The notes below the pieces were generated by a model. The model was not told the DNA's origin. It did no database searches and was given only the letters and a program-made list of their open reading frames with translations. Below, one piece after another: positions 24,184 through 31,342 of a DNA stretch of 56,649 bases. Source of the stretch: Bacteroidales bacterium (GTDB lineage: Bacteria; Bacteroidota; Bacteroidia; Bacteroidales; UBA1715); NCBI GenBank assembly GCA_031286165.1, contig JAITUU010000011.1:1-56649 (forward strand), given 5' to 3'. Made by a program: the position numbers and the translations under genes. Numbering within the stretch: the first letter of the stretch is position 1; every line of letters starts with the position of its first letter.

Positions 24184-27100
24184 CTATTTGTTTTCTATTA
24201 TTTTTATTTCCTCCTCCGTCAGCCCATATAACGCATAAACCAACGCATCTATTTCTTTGTCCGTTGCCGAAATTTCAGCAGAAAGTTTGTTGCAATCCGT
24301 TTTGTATTCATTGAAATACTCTTCCCACTCGTCCTGCTGTTTGAGCGACAAAGCAATGGGTTTCAACCCCTTGCCCGGTTTTTTCAATTCGGCAAGGAAT
24401 TGTGCAAAGGTAGTTATGACAAGGGGATTAATCCCCTTGTTACATCCCAGATTATCTGCCAAACGCCGTGAGAATTTAGTTTGTTTGCTTTGCAACTCGG
24501 CATTGAGCGAAAGCATTTTGTCGGCAAGGTCAATAAATGGTTGTTGTTCGAGAACAGGAATCTTTTTAACGGGTAAAAGCCCCAAATGAAAGGCTTTTAC
24601 TTCAGCCATAGCCTCGCCCTTTTCAGGATTTATTGTCCAATAATACCAGTTTACAAGTTTGGAATTTAATAATGCCAACACATATTTCAAATCAAAACAC
24701 GGGTTTTCCATATTCAAAACAATATGTGCATTATTCCTTATTATAAACCCGCTACCTATTAATGTTCCAATAATTGAATCGCTGGTTTGTCGGAAAATCA
24801 ACTTTTCTTTCGCATCAAAAATTTCCTTATCACGAGGCGCTGCCAACCATTCGCCATATTGAATCCAATAATCGTTATTCCACAGCAATCTGTATTTATG
24901 AAAATAACTGCCACCTATTAAAGGTGAAAAACTGTCATCCTGTTTTGTTTCGGAAGTAAATGGTTTCTCTCTCATTGTAATATCCGTTTGAGCAGGTTTG
25001 CCTTTACCTTTTTCGTATGGTTTCACTCCATTTTTAATTATCAATTCATCTTTCACAAAAACAGATTGTTCGGCAATTTTTGTTTTTAAGTCGTAATCTT
25101 TTTGCGTCAGAAAAAGATTGATATAATCCTGTTCAGATAATTTTTGTTGAGATACGAAATGTTCATTTATTTTCACTGACGCATTTAAAAATTGAATACG
25201 GACATCAGGATTAACAAGGGGGCATGCCCCCTTGCTTTTTCTGATAATTAATGTATCACAATCAACTGTGGCATCTTCAAAAACTTTGTTCAAATGTTGT
25301 ATGATTTGACAAATCTCAAAATCAGCAAATAATGTTTTTCTGAATGTTTTTGCATTATCTATTAACTTCCAAGTATTTGGCGTGATAAAACCTAAATATC
25401 CGTTTGTTTTCAAAATTATTTCCAACGCAAAAGCATAGAAAACAAAATATGTATCATTGAGAGCCGTAGAAATTCCCCAATGTTTGTATTTTTCAGATAA
25501 ATAATTGATTTGTTCTTTGTCAATTTTAGCCCCATACGGCGGATTCCCAATCACCACGTCAAAACCGCCTTTGTATTCGGGGCGGAAGGCGTGGTCGATG
25601 GTGCAAAGCATTGTATTGACAAGGGGTTGTAACCCCTTGTTAGTTGGGAGTTCGTGCTTTATACGATTGTTTTCGATATATTCTATCGTATTGAATAGTT
25701 GCTCTTGGTCTGTTATCTCTTTGTAACCAAATTTTTGCGTCCAGAAAGGCATTTGTGTTTCGCCACGCTGTTTGTGTGTGCTTGTGGCAAGGGGGCAAGC
25801 CCCCTTGTTACCAGAAGAGGCAACGGTTGTATTTGACAAGGGGGCATGCCCCCTTGTTATGTGTGCAGGTACCGTTACGCCACGCGCGATGTTGCACGCA
25901 CGCGCAGTTTTTGATTTTATTTTCCCTACAATCGTATCCAACTCCTCCACCTCGCATACTATCAACAAATGCAAATGGTCGCGACAAATATTGTAAGCCA
26001 ACACATTGAGATTATCTTCTTTTACTATTTGAGCAATGGTTTGTGTGATAATCAGTTCGTCTTCATCGTCCATCAAACGTGGGTCGGCATAAGCAAGGGG
26101 ATTTATCCCCTTGTCACACTTCGCACGCATTTCACGCACCTTGTAATCAATCATTCGCTGCGAAGTACGGCTGTCGTGTATGGCGGTGGTAACGTGAAAC
26201 GCCGTTTTGTGTTTTTCTGTAAACACTTTCGGGAACTCTTTGTGCCAATCAAAGGCATTTTCTTCTAACAAGGGGATTAATCCCCTTGTCATATCCGCCG
26301 TATTAGGCGAAATCAGCGAATTCCCGCATTTGATATTGTTATTGAGCGAATTGAGTTTGCGATTTGGTTTGGCGGTACGCAACCACAGGGCAAGTTTGGC
26401 TATCTCTACGCTCTCTTCGTTTATATCAACGCCATACAGGTTGTTTTCCAGAATAGCGTTTTCGATGTTGGGGAACACAAAACCTCCGCCCAAAAGTTTC
26501 GTCTGCATCTCATCAATCAACCTGTGTTCAGCCATCAGAAAATCCAACGCTGCATTCAAAAACGCACCGCTACCGCAGGCGGGGTCGCAAATGGTAAGTC
26601 CAAGCAGCCATTGCCGATAGTTCTCCAATTTCTCAGCCAACTTTTTCTTTACGGACAGTTGCCGTTTTTTGTCGGCAAAATATTCCGATTCGTCTATTTC
26701 AAGTTCCGCTTTTTTGTCGGCGCAGAGTTTGCCAACGGTATTTTCCACAATGTAGGTGGTAATGTAGCGCGGTGTGTAGAAAACGCCGTCTTTTTTGCGT
26801 TTGGTAGCAAGGGGTTTCAACCCCTTGTTATTCTCAGACAAGGGGATAAATCCCCTTGTTAAATCAGCAGAAACTTCTTCAATTTCAGTTAGCGAATTTT
26901 CAAAAATATGCCCCAAAATATTGACATCTACTTCACTTTTGAAATTGTAATCGGCAAGTTTGAGGCAATGTTTGCGCAGTACTTCGTCAGAAATCGTGAT
27001 AGTATCCAGCACTTCGTCCGGCTTGAAAAGTCCGCCGTTGTACGCAAAAATATCATGCTTTTTCCCTTTATGACCGGTATTCATGTAACCGAAATATTTT

Positions 27101-27924
27101 TTGAAGCGGTCGTAGAGCGGTTTGTATTCGTCCAATTCTTTGAGCATCTCCCATTGTTTGATGATTTCAGTAATGGAGTTGGGAGGCAATAAACCGCAAT
27201 CTTCGGCAAAGAGGATAAAAAGCAGGCGGTCAAGCAGTTTTTGCGATTTTTTGAACAAAGCAAGGGGATTAATCCCCTTGTTAAGATTGCGCATATCGGT
27301 AAACAGCGCACGTTTGAAAGCGGCGTATTCTTTGTACAACTGTTTCGTAATCAGGTCTTCGCAGTTGGTCGATTCGCTTTTCAACTGTTTGGGCAAATCG
27401 CGGGCGATATTTTCGTGGGCAAGGCAGAGCCACAAAAGCGCAAATTCGTCGGCAGTCAGCGTAAAAAGGTTAAATTCAACAAAATCAATGGCATTATCAA
27501 TATAAAACCGCAACTTTTCAAAATTGGATATAACCACATACGATGCTTTGCGATGATAATTCTTGTAGCCGAACGCCTGCGCCTCAACCTGTTTCAGGTC
27601 GGTTGTTCTGCGGTCTTTCAACTCGATGATGCCTGCCACCTCGCCGCCAACCAAAATGGCGCCATCGGCTTTTCGGGAATCGGTTTCGTTTTTCTGTTCG
27701 GTAATCAAATTATAATCAGGGTCGGGATTAAGCGTATAGCCAAGAATTTTTACAAAAAGCTCACGCAAAAATCCCTCTTGAAACTGTTCTTCTTTGGAGT
27801 TTCGGATATTTTCTTGAATAGCAACATTATGAAAATAAGACGCATACAATTTATAGGCTTCGCTGATTTTATCGGCGTTGGCTGTAATGTGTTTGTCAAG
27901 TATGGATTGTTGAAAGAGGTTCAT
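24184..27924 (-). CDS. Single-chain restriction-modification enzyme (Eco57I-like) with an embedded REP-type transposase domain and in-frame palindromes
   Basis: A 1246-residue predicted type IIG-like enzyme. Residues 40-150 are a PD-(D/E)XK nuclease domain (KADGAI, then IIELKDRR with Glu101/Lys103). The gamma-class methyltransferase has CDPACGSGAF at 446-455 as SAM motif I and GNPPY at 793-797 as motif IV. The C-terminal 400 residues should be the target recognition domain (FRQTSDSIIGTLIGSGF, ALLNSKLVNWYYW). Two features are odd. Residues about 569-785 form a foreign-looking domain that splits motif I from motif IV and matches REP-associated Y1 transposases. Eleven copies of a 20-bp palindrome are translated in frame as N/T-[KR]-G-x-x-P-[LI]-x. 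The frame is open throughout, so it is probably expressed. It sits between phoH and dnaE, as horizontally gained defence genes often do. Confidence 0.9.
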   Translation of the reverse strand: MNLFQQSILDKHITANADKISEAYKLYASYFHNVAIQENIRNSKEEQFQEGFLRELFVKILGYTLNPDPDYNLITEQKNETDSRKADGAILVGGEVAGIIELKDRRTTDLKQVEAQAFGYKNYHRKASYVVISNFEKLRFYIDNAIDFVEFNLFTLTADEFALLWLCLAHENIARDLPKQLKSESTNCEDLITKQLYKEYAAFKRALFTDMRNLNKGINPLALFKKSQKLLDRLLFILFAEDCGLLPPNSITEIIKQWEMLKELDEYKPLYDRFKKYFGYMNTGHKGKKHDIFAYNGGLFKPDEVLDTITISDEVLRKHCLKLADYNFKSEVDVNILGHIFENSLTEIEEVSADLTRGFIPLSENNKGLKPLATKRKKDGVFYTPRYITTYIVENTVGKLCADKKAELEIDESEYFADKKRQLSVKKKLAEKLENYRQWLLGLTICDPACGSGAFLNAALDFLMAEHRLIDEMQTKLLGGGFVFPNIENAILENNLYGVDINEESVEIAKLALWLRTAKPNRKLNSLNNNIKCGNSLISPNTADMTRGLIPLLEENAFDWHKEFPKVFTEKHKTAFHVTTAIHDSRTSQRMIDYKVREMRAKCDKGINPLAYADPRLMDDEDELIITQTIAQIVKEDNLNVLAYNICRDHLHLLIVCEVEELDTIVGKIKSKTARACNIARGVTVPAHITRGHAPLSNTTVASSGNKGACPLATSTHKQRGETQMPFWTQKFGYKEITDQEQLFNTIEYIENNRIKHELPTNKGLQPLVNTMLCTIDHAFRPEYKGGFDVVIGNPPYGAKIDKEQINYLSEKYKHWGISTALNDTYFVFYAFALEIILKTNGYLGFITPNTWKLIDNAKTFRKTLFADFEICQIIQHLNKVFEDATVDCDTLIIRKSKGACPLVNPDVRIQFLNASVKINEHFVSQQKLSEQDYINLFLTQKDYDLKTKIAEQSVFVKDELIIKNGVKPYEKGKGKPAQTDITMREKPFTSETKQDDSFSPLIGGSYFHKYRLLWNNDYWIQYGEWLAAPRDKEIFDAKEKLIFRQTSDSIIGTLIGSGFIIRNNAHIVLNMENPCFDLKYVLALLNSKLVNWYYWTINPEKGEAMAEVKAFHLGLLPVKKIPVLEQQPFIDLADKMLSLNAELQSKQTKFSRRLADNLGCNKGINPLVITTFAQFLAELKKPGKGLKPIALSLKQQDEWEEYFNEYKTDCNKLSAEISATDKEIDALVYALYGLTEEEIKIIENK
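24354..24373. repeat. In-gene palindrome 11 (degenerate)
   Basis: CAATGGGTTTCAACCCCTTG, one arm with a substitution. It encodes KGLKPIA near residues 1185-1191 of the restriction-modification protein. Confidence 0.8.
24420..24439. repeat. In-gene palindrome 10
   Basis: CAAGGGGATTAATCCCCTTG, a perfect 20-bp palindrome extended to 22 bp by flanking A/T. It encodes NKGINPLV at residues 1162-1169. Confidence 0.95.
25215..25234. repeat. In-gene palindrome 9
   Basis: CAAGGGGGCATGCCCCCTTG, perfect. It encodes KGACPLV at residues 898-904. Confidence 0.95.
25620..25639. repeat. In-gene palindrome 8
   Basis: CAAGGGGTTGTAACCCCTTG, perfect but for the central two bases. It encodes NKGLQPLV at residues 762-769, near the end of the transposase-like insert. 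Confidence 0.95.
25788..25807. repeat. In-gene palindrome 7
   Basis: CAAGGGGGCAAGCCCCCTTG, perfect but for the centre. It encodes NKGACPLA at residues 706-713, inside the transposase-like insert. Confidence 0.95.
25837..25856. repeat. In-gene palindrome 6
   Basis: CAAGGGGGCATGCCCCCTTG, identical to palindrome 9 but read in a different frame as TRGHAPLS (residues 690-697). It lies 29 bp from palindrome 7, forming a close pair. Confidence 0.95.
26094..26113. repeat. In-gene palindrome 5
   Basis: CAAGGGGATTTATCCCCTTG, with one central mismatch. It encodes DKGINPLA at residues 604-611, within the transposase-like insert. Confidence 0.95.
26269..26288. repeat. In-gene palindrome 4
   Basis: CAAGGGGATTAATCCCCTTG, perfect. 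It encodes TRGLIPLL at residues 546-553, just before the transposase-like insert. Confidence 0.95.
26808..26827. repeat. In-gene palindrome 3
   Basis: CAAGGGGTTTCAACCCCTTG, with a central mismatch. It encodes NKGLKPLA at residues 366-373 and forms a close pair with palindrome 2, 11 bp away. Confidence 0.95.
26839..26858. repeat. In-gene palindrome 2
   Basis: CAAGGGGATAAATCCCCTTG, with a central mismatch. It encodes TRGFIPLS at residues 356-363, in the linker before KRKKDGVFYTP. Confidence 0.95.
27261..27280. repeat. In-gene palindrome 1
   Basis: CAAGGGGATTAATCCCCTTG, perfect. It encodes NKGINPLA at residues 215-222, just before LFKKSQKLLDRLLFILFAED. Confidence 0.95.
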
Positions 27925-28041
27925 AGGAAACGAACGAAAATATAGTATTCAAAAGATACCCGAAAAATACAAAAAACAGCAGTACAAAAAGGAATTTTGT
28001 GCGTAGAATTATGAATTATTTTTCAACAAAAAAAGCGGTGC

Positions 28042-28998
28042 TTATTCTTTGTGCAAACTGTCGAAAGCGTCTATAATGTGCGAAACCAAGCGGTGGCGCA
28101 CTATGTCTTTGTTTTCAAATTGTATGCTTTCTATTCCCTTGCTGTTTTTGAATAGAGAAAGCACGGTTTGCAGCCCCGAACGACTTTTTTCGGGCAGGTC
28201 TATTTGGGTAATATCGCCGGTGATAATGAATTTTGCGCGTTCGCCCATGCGGGTAAGGAACATTTTGAGTTGATTGAGCGTGGCATTTTGTGCTTCATCG
28301 AGTATCACAAAGGCGTTGTCGAGTGTGCGACCGCGCATATAGGCTAAGGGTGAAATTTGAATAACATTTTCATTGATTAAATCCTGTAATTTTTTCGGCG
28401 GCATCATTGCTTGCAGGGCATCGTATAAGGGTTGCAGGTAGGGATTGAGTTTTTCGCGCATATCGCCGGGCAGGAAACCGAGTTTTTCGTCTGCCTCCAC
28501 CGCCGGACGACAGAGTATAATGCGTTCCACTTCTTTATTGCGCAGGGCGCGAACTGCCAAAGCCACCGCAGTGTAGGTTTTCCCCGTGCCGGCAGGACCT
28601 ATGGCAAACAAAATATCATTTTTATCGTTCAGCGCAACCAATTTTTTTTGATTGGGCGTGCGTGCTTTTATGGGTTTGCCGTTGTTGCCGTAAAAAAGCA
28701 CATCGTTGTTGGGATTTTCGTTGTCAAAAAGTGATTCGTTTTTTTGATTTCCGCGTAGCATATCGTGAATTACGGCGAGTTGAATACCGTGATATTTTTG
28801 CACGTGCACAAAAATATGCTGCATTTGTTCCTCAAAATGCTCAAATTCTTTTCGGCTGCCTATTACTTTGAGTTCATTGCCGCGTGCTATAATTTTGAGT
28901 TTGGGAAAATATTTGCGTATGGCATCTATTTTTTCGTTGTTCACGCCAAAAATATCGAGTGGATTGAGCGTTTCTAAAAGAATGATGTGTTCGGTCAT
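28042..28998 (-). CDS. phoH: PhoH family ATPase
   Basis: A 318-residue PhoH-like protein. The Walker A motif is AIGPAGTGKTYTAVAL, Walker B is VILDEAQNATLNQLKM, and the family stretch GDMREKLNPYLQPLYDAL lies between them; ITGDITQIDLP follows. An N-terminal KH-like region (LKIIARGNELKVIGSRKEF) is present, as in the PhoH/YbeZ group linked to RNA and ribosome handling. The frame extends to 29256, but the ATG at 28998 matches relatives and has a TACTTTTG box upstream. It is divergent from the SAM-hydrolase family gene. Confidence 0.95.
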   Translation of the reverse strand: MTEHIILLETLNPLDIFGVNNEKIDAIRKYFPKLKIIARGNELKVIGSRKEFEHFEEQMQHIFVHVQKYHGIQLAVIHDMLRGNQKNESLFDNENPNNDVLFYGNNGKPIKARTPNQKKLVALNDKNDILFAIGPAGTGKTYTAVALAVRALRNKEVERIILCRPAVEADEKLGFLPGDMREKLNPYLQPLYDALQAMMPPKKLQDLINENVIQISPLAYMRGRTLDNAFVILDEAQNATLNQLKMFLTRMGERAKFIITGDITQIDLPEKSRSGLQTVLSLFKNSKGIESIQFENKDIVRHRLVSHIIDAFDSLHKE

Positions 28999-29004
28999 TT
29001 CTAT

Positions 29005-29022
29005 TACTTTTGCACAAAAGTA
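29005..29022. promoter_or_regulatory. Back-to-back -7 boxes between phoH and the SAM-hydrolase family gene
   Basis: TACTTTTG lies on the plus strand at 29005-29012 and on the minus strand at 29015-29022, forming the near-perfect palindrome ACTTTTGCACAAAAGT. The minus box lies 16 bp before the phoH start. The plus box would leave a leader of nearly 100 bases for the gene at 29116; an alternative, TATCTTGC near 29085, is closer. Confidence 0.4.
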
Positions 29023-29115
29023 TGCAAAAAATGATAAAAAGCATGGTATTTTATGATTTTTGTGTTGGAATACAAGAAAAAAACGTATCTTGCGACAATG
29101 TAAAATAGTGAAGAT

Positions 29116-29973
29116 ATGATAACAGTAACCTTGACTACCGATTGGGGGACAGATGGTTTTTATACAGGAGCGTTCAAAGGGTGCTTGGTGGCACGTGTTC
29201 CGGGTGTGCAGTTGGTGGATATTTCGCACCAAATAGAGCCGTTGCGTATTTCCCAAGCAGCATGGGCGTTGAAAAATTCATATCATTATTTTCTTGCAAA
29301 AACAATTCACATAATAGCCGTGGGGGGTAAATTGAGTGATGAAAATCCGGTGCAGCATATCTGTTTTCAGTACAAGGGGCATTATTTTATAGGACCCAAT
29401 AACGGTGTGTGGGAAATGATTTTTAACGAAGAATTTCCTTCAATAGAAACCTACAAACTGCCTCAGGTACTTCCGAAGGCTCATGCACATGCTGAGAATA
29501 AATTTCATGCCTTTCCTGAACTTGGAATGTATATTGATGCGATTGGCAGATTGGCTATGGGCGAACGCCCCAATCACATAGGCGAAAAAATAGAGGCGGT
29601 ACGAGGGCGAAAAATAGGTTTGGCTGCCCGTATGCCCGATAGTTTGCAGGGCGAAATTATTTGTTTCGATGTATATGGCAATGCCATTACTAATATTACG
29701 AAAAAAGATTTCGATAAAGTAGGGCTGGGGCGACCGTTTACCATACGAGTGGGTAGTATGCGCAAAGAAACCACTACCGACAAAATTGCAAAAAATTACT
29801 ATGACGGAGCAAAAAGCGGTTTTATTATGGCATTGTTCAGTTTTAGCGGATATTTGGAAATAGCACTGCCCAACGATAATTTTAAAAAATATTTTTCACA
29901 CGTAGATAAAAACACAAAACTTACCGTGAGATTCTTTAATTCCGAAGAAGAAAAAGAAGCGAGTTTGCATTAG
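29116..29973 (+). CDS. SAM hydrolase/SAM-dependent halogenase family protein
   Basis: A 285-residue protein of the former DUF62 family, whose members hydrolyse S-adenosylmethionine to adenosine and methionine or add a halide. The start ITVTLTTDWGTDGFYTGAFKG with VDISHQIEPLRISQAAWAL is the family signature, and HYFIGPNNGVWEMIF is the second conserved block. The usual VVDPGVG motif is replaced by IIAVGGKLSDENP; as I recall, Bacteroidota members diverge here, so this may be lineage-specific rather than inactivating. The C-terminal domain has GNAITNITKKDFD. Plus strand, divergent from phoH. Confidence 0.9.
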   Translation: MITVTLTTDWGTDGFYTGAFKGCLVARVPGVQLVDISHQIEPLRISQAAWALKNSYHYFLAKTIHIIAVGGKLSDENPVQHICFQYKGHYFIGPNNGVWEMIFNEEFPSIETYKLPQVLPKAHAHAENKFHAFPELGMYIDAIGRLAMGERPNHIGEKIEAVRGRKIGLAARMPDSLQGEIICFDVYGNAITNITKKDFDKVGLGRPFTIRVGSMRKETTTDKIAKNYYDGAKSGFIMALFSFSGYLEIALPNDNFKKYFSHVDKNTKLTVRFFNSEEEKEASLH

Positions 29974-29985
29974 ATTTCGACTATT

Positions 29986-29995
29986 AGACACAAGA
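29986..29995 (+). repeat. AGACACAAGA tail word, copy 3
   Basis: AGACACAAGA lies 12 bp past the stop of the SAM-hydrolase family gene. The segment from the stop onward (TAGATTTC) is also found after era before the same word. Confidence 0.55.
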
Positions 29996-30035
29996 TAATT
30001 AGACTTTTAAACGTATTGATTTACCAACTGATTTC

Positions 30036-30827
30036 ATGAATACCGATTACACACAGGCAGGAAAAGCATTGGAACGACTGCTGCACATATTAGATGAATT
30101 GCGCGAAAAATGTCCGTGGGACAAAAAACAAACATTTGAAACCTTGCGCAATCTTACCATTGAAGAATGTTACGAATTGGCAGATGCAATTGTAGATAAA
30201 AAAACCGATGAGGTAAAAAAAGAATTGGGTGATGTGTTGCTGCACATAGTGTTTTATGCAAAAATTGCATCAGAAACGGGCGATTTTACCATTACCGATG
30301 TGATAGATTCGCTTTGCGAAAAATTGATTTACCGCCACCCTCACGTGTTTGGCGAAGAACATTTGGAAAATCAGGAAGAGGTAAAAGTGCGCTGGGAAGA
30401 ATTGAAATTGCAGGAAAAAGACCGTCCGAAATCGGTGCTTGGCGGTGTACCCACTTCGCTTCCGGCGGTGGTAAAAGCATCGCGAATGCAGCAAAAAGCC
30501 CGTGCCGTAGGTTTTGATTGGGAGCAGAAAGAGCAGGTGTGGGAAAAAGTAGAAGAAGAACTCGCCGAACTCAAACACGAACTTGTGCAAAAAAATAATG
30601 CTGACAAGATAGAAGATGAGTTTGGTGATTTTATGTTTGCTATGGTGAATGCGGCGCGGCTCTATGGCATAGACCCCGAAACTGCGCTGGAACGAACCAA
30701 TAAAAAATTCAAGCGAAGATTTGAATATTTGGAAGCGAAAACCATAATGCAGGGAAAAAATTTCCACGATATGACCTTGCAGGAAATGGACGAATATTGG
30801 AACGAAGCGAAGGCGTTGGAAAAATAA
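30036..30827 (+). CDS. mazG: Nucleoside triphosphate pyrophosphohydrolase
   Basis: A 263-residue protein with two MazG domains. The first carries LREKCPWDKKQTFETL and IEECYELADAI with the metal-binding E-E-x-x-E pattern and KKELGDVLLHIVFYA; the second carries VEEELAELKHEL and KIEDEFGDFMFAMVNAARL. MazG hydrolyses (d)NTPs to monophosphate and pyrophosphate, with a housecleaning and stress role in the cytoplasm. Normal length. Plus strand, between the SAM-hydrolase family gene and the lipoprotein gene. Confidence 0.95.
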   Translation: MNTDYTQAGKALERLLHILDELREKCPWDKKQTFETLRNLTIEECYELADAIVDKKTDEVKKELGDVLLHIVFYAKIASETGDFTITDVIDSLCEKLIYRHPHVFGEEHLENQEEVKVRWEELKLQEKDRPKSVLGGVPTSLPAVVKASRMQQKARAVGFDWEQKEQVWEKVEEELAELKHELVQKNNADKIEDEFGDFMFAMVNAARLYGIDPETALERTNKKFKRRFEYLEAKTIMQGKNFHDMTLQEMDEYWNEAKALEK

Positions 30828-30880
30828 TTCAATGTGTTACTGTGCTGATACGACAATGTGTTAATTTGAAAATAAATACA

Positions 30881-31339
30881 ATGAATATTCTGAAAAAAAT
30901 AGTGTATGTAATAGCCTTGTGTGCTTTGTGTGCAGCCTGCGCACATCACACAAAAAAAGAAGTAATGAACAAAACGGTGAATATAGATAGTACCGCTATT
31001 GTGAAGCAATTTACCTTTGAAAACAATGATGAGAAAAATCCTGCAACGGTATTTTTAACTCTTTCGCACGATGCCGGTATTGATTTTAAGCAATTAGTAC
31101 TTACGTTTTCGCATAGTTTTGCAGGAGAGGAATCGTTTGCCATTCCCTTAGGAATACCGGTGGTAGATGCGCGGATGAATTTTACCGGCACGCCGCAAGG
31201 CGATACTGTGTGGCAACACGAAGTGGTGGTGCTTCACGAAGTGTATATGCACAAAGGCGAAAATATCTTGCAATTTGTGAGCGATGAAGGGCGAGAACTG
31301 CATGGCGTGCGCTCTATTGGGCTGCGTGTGGAGCAGTAA
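30881..31339 (+). CDS. Small lipoprotein, possibly GldH-like
   Basis: A 152-residue protein. The ATG at 30881 begins MNILKKIVYVIALCALCAAC, a lipoprotein signal with lipobox CAAC (Cys20); the frame extends back to 30797 inside mazG, which is unlikely. The mature part has a beta-rich pattern and ends ELHGVRSIGLRVEQ. That tail recalls the C-terminal L-x-G-x-x-x-I-G-x-R motif of the gliding lipoprotein GldH, and the length also fits, but the rest is too divergent for me to be confident. If correct it would belong with the type IX secretion and gliding machinery. Confidence 0.6.
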   Translation: MNILKKIVYVIALCALCAACAHHTKKEVMNKTVNIDSTAIVKQFTFENNDEKNPATVFLTLSHDAGIDFKQLVLTFSHSFAGEESFAIPLGIPVVDARMNFTGTPQGDTVWQHEVVVLHEVYMHKGENILQFVSDEGRELHGVRSIGLRVEQ

Positions 31340-31342
31340 GGG

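Larger units (their letters stand above)
25570..26220 (-). mobile_element. REP-associated tyrosine transposase (Y1/HUH) domain embedded in the restriction-modification gene
   Basis: Residues about 569-785 of the host protein. AFHVTTAIHDSRTSQRM resembles the first strand of Y1 transposases, YNICRDHLHLLI carries the HUH motif as His650-Leu-His652, and FWTQKFGYKEI then TIEYIENNRIKHEL matches the RAYT segment usually written YIhNNPVkagL, with Tyr749 as candidate nucleophile. The host sequence reads FDWHKEFPKVF before it and GGFDVVIGNPPY after it, which join naturally if the insert is removed. There are no intein splice motifs. Four of the palindromes lie inside this block. Boundaries are good to about ten residues. 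Confidence 0.8.

Noticed and set aside
25570..26220. Intein in the restriction-modification protein
   Set aside because: No splice-junction Cys/Ser and His-Asn motifs at the borders; the insert matches a Y1 transposase instead.
24354..27280. CRISPR-like array from the regularly recurring CAAGGGG palindromes
   Set aside because: Spacing is irregular (11 bp to about 1 kb), the copies lie in an open coding frame, and there are no spacers of constant length and no cas genes.
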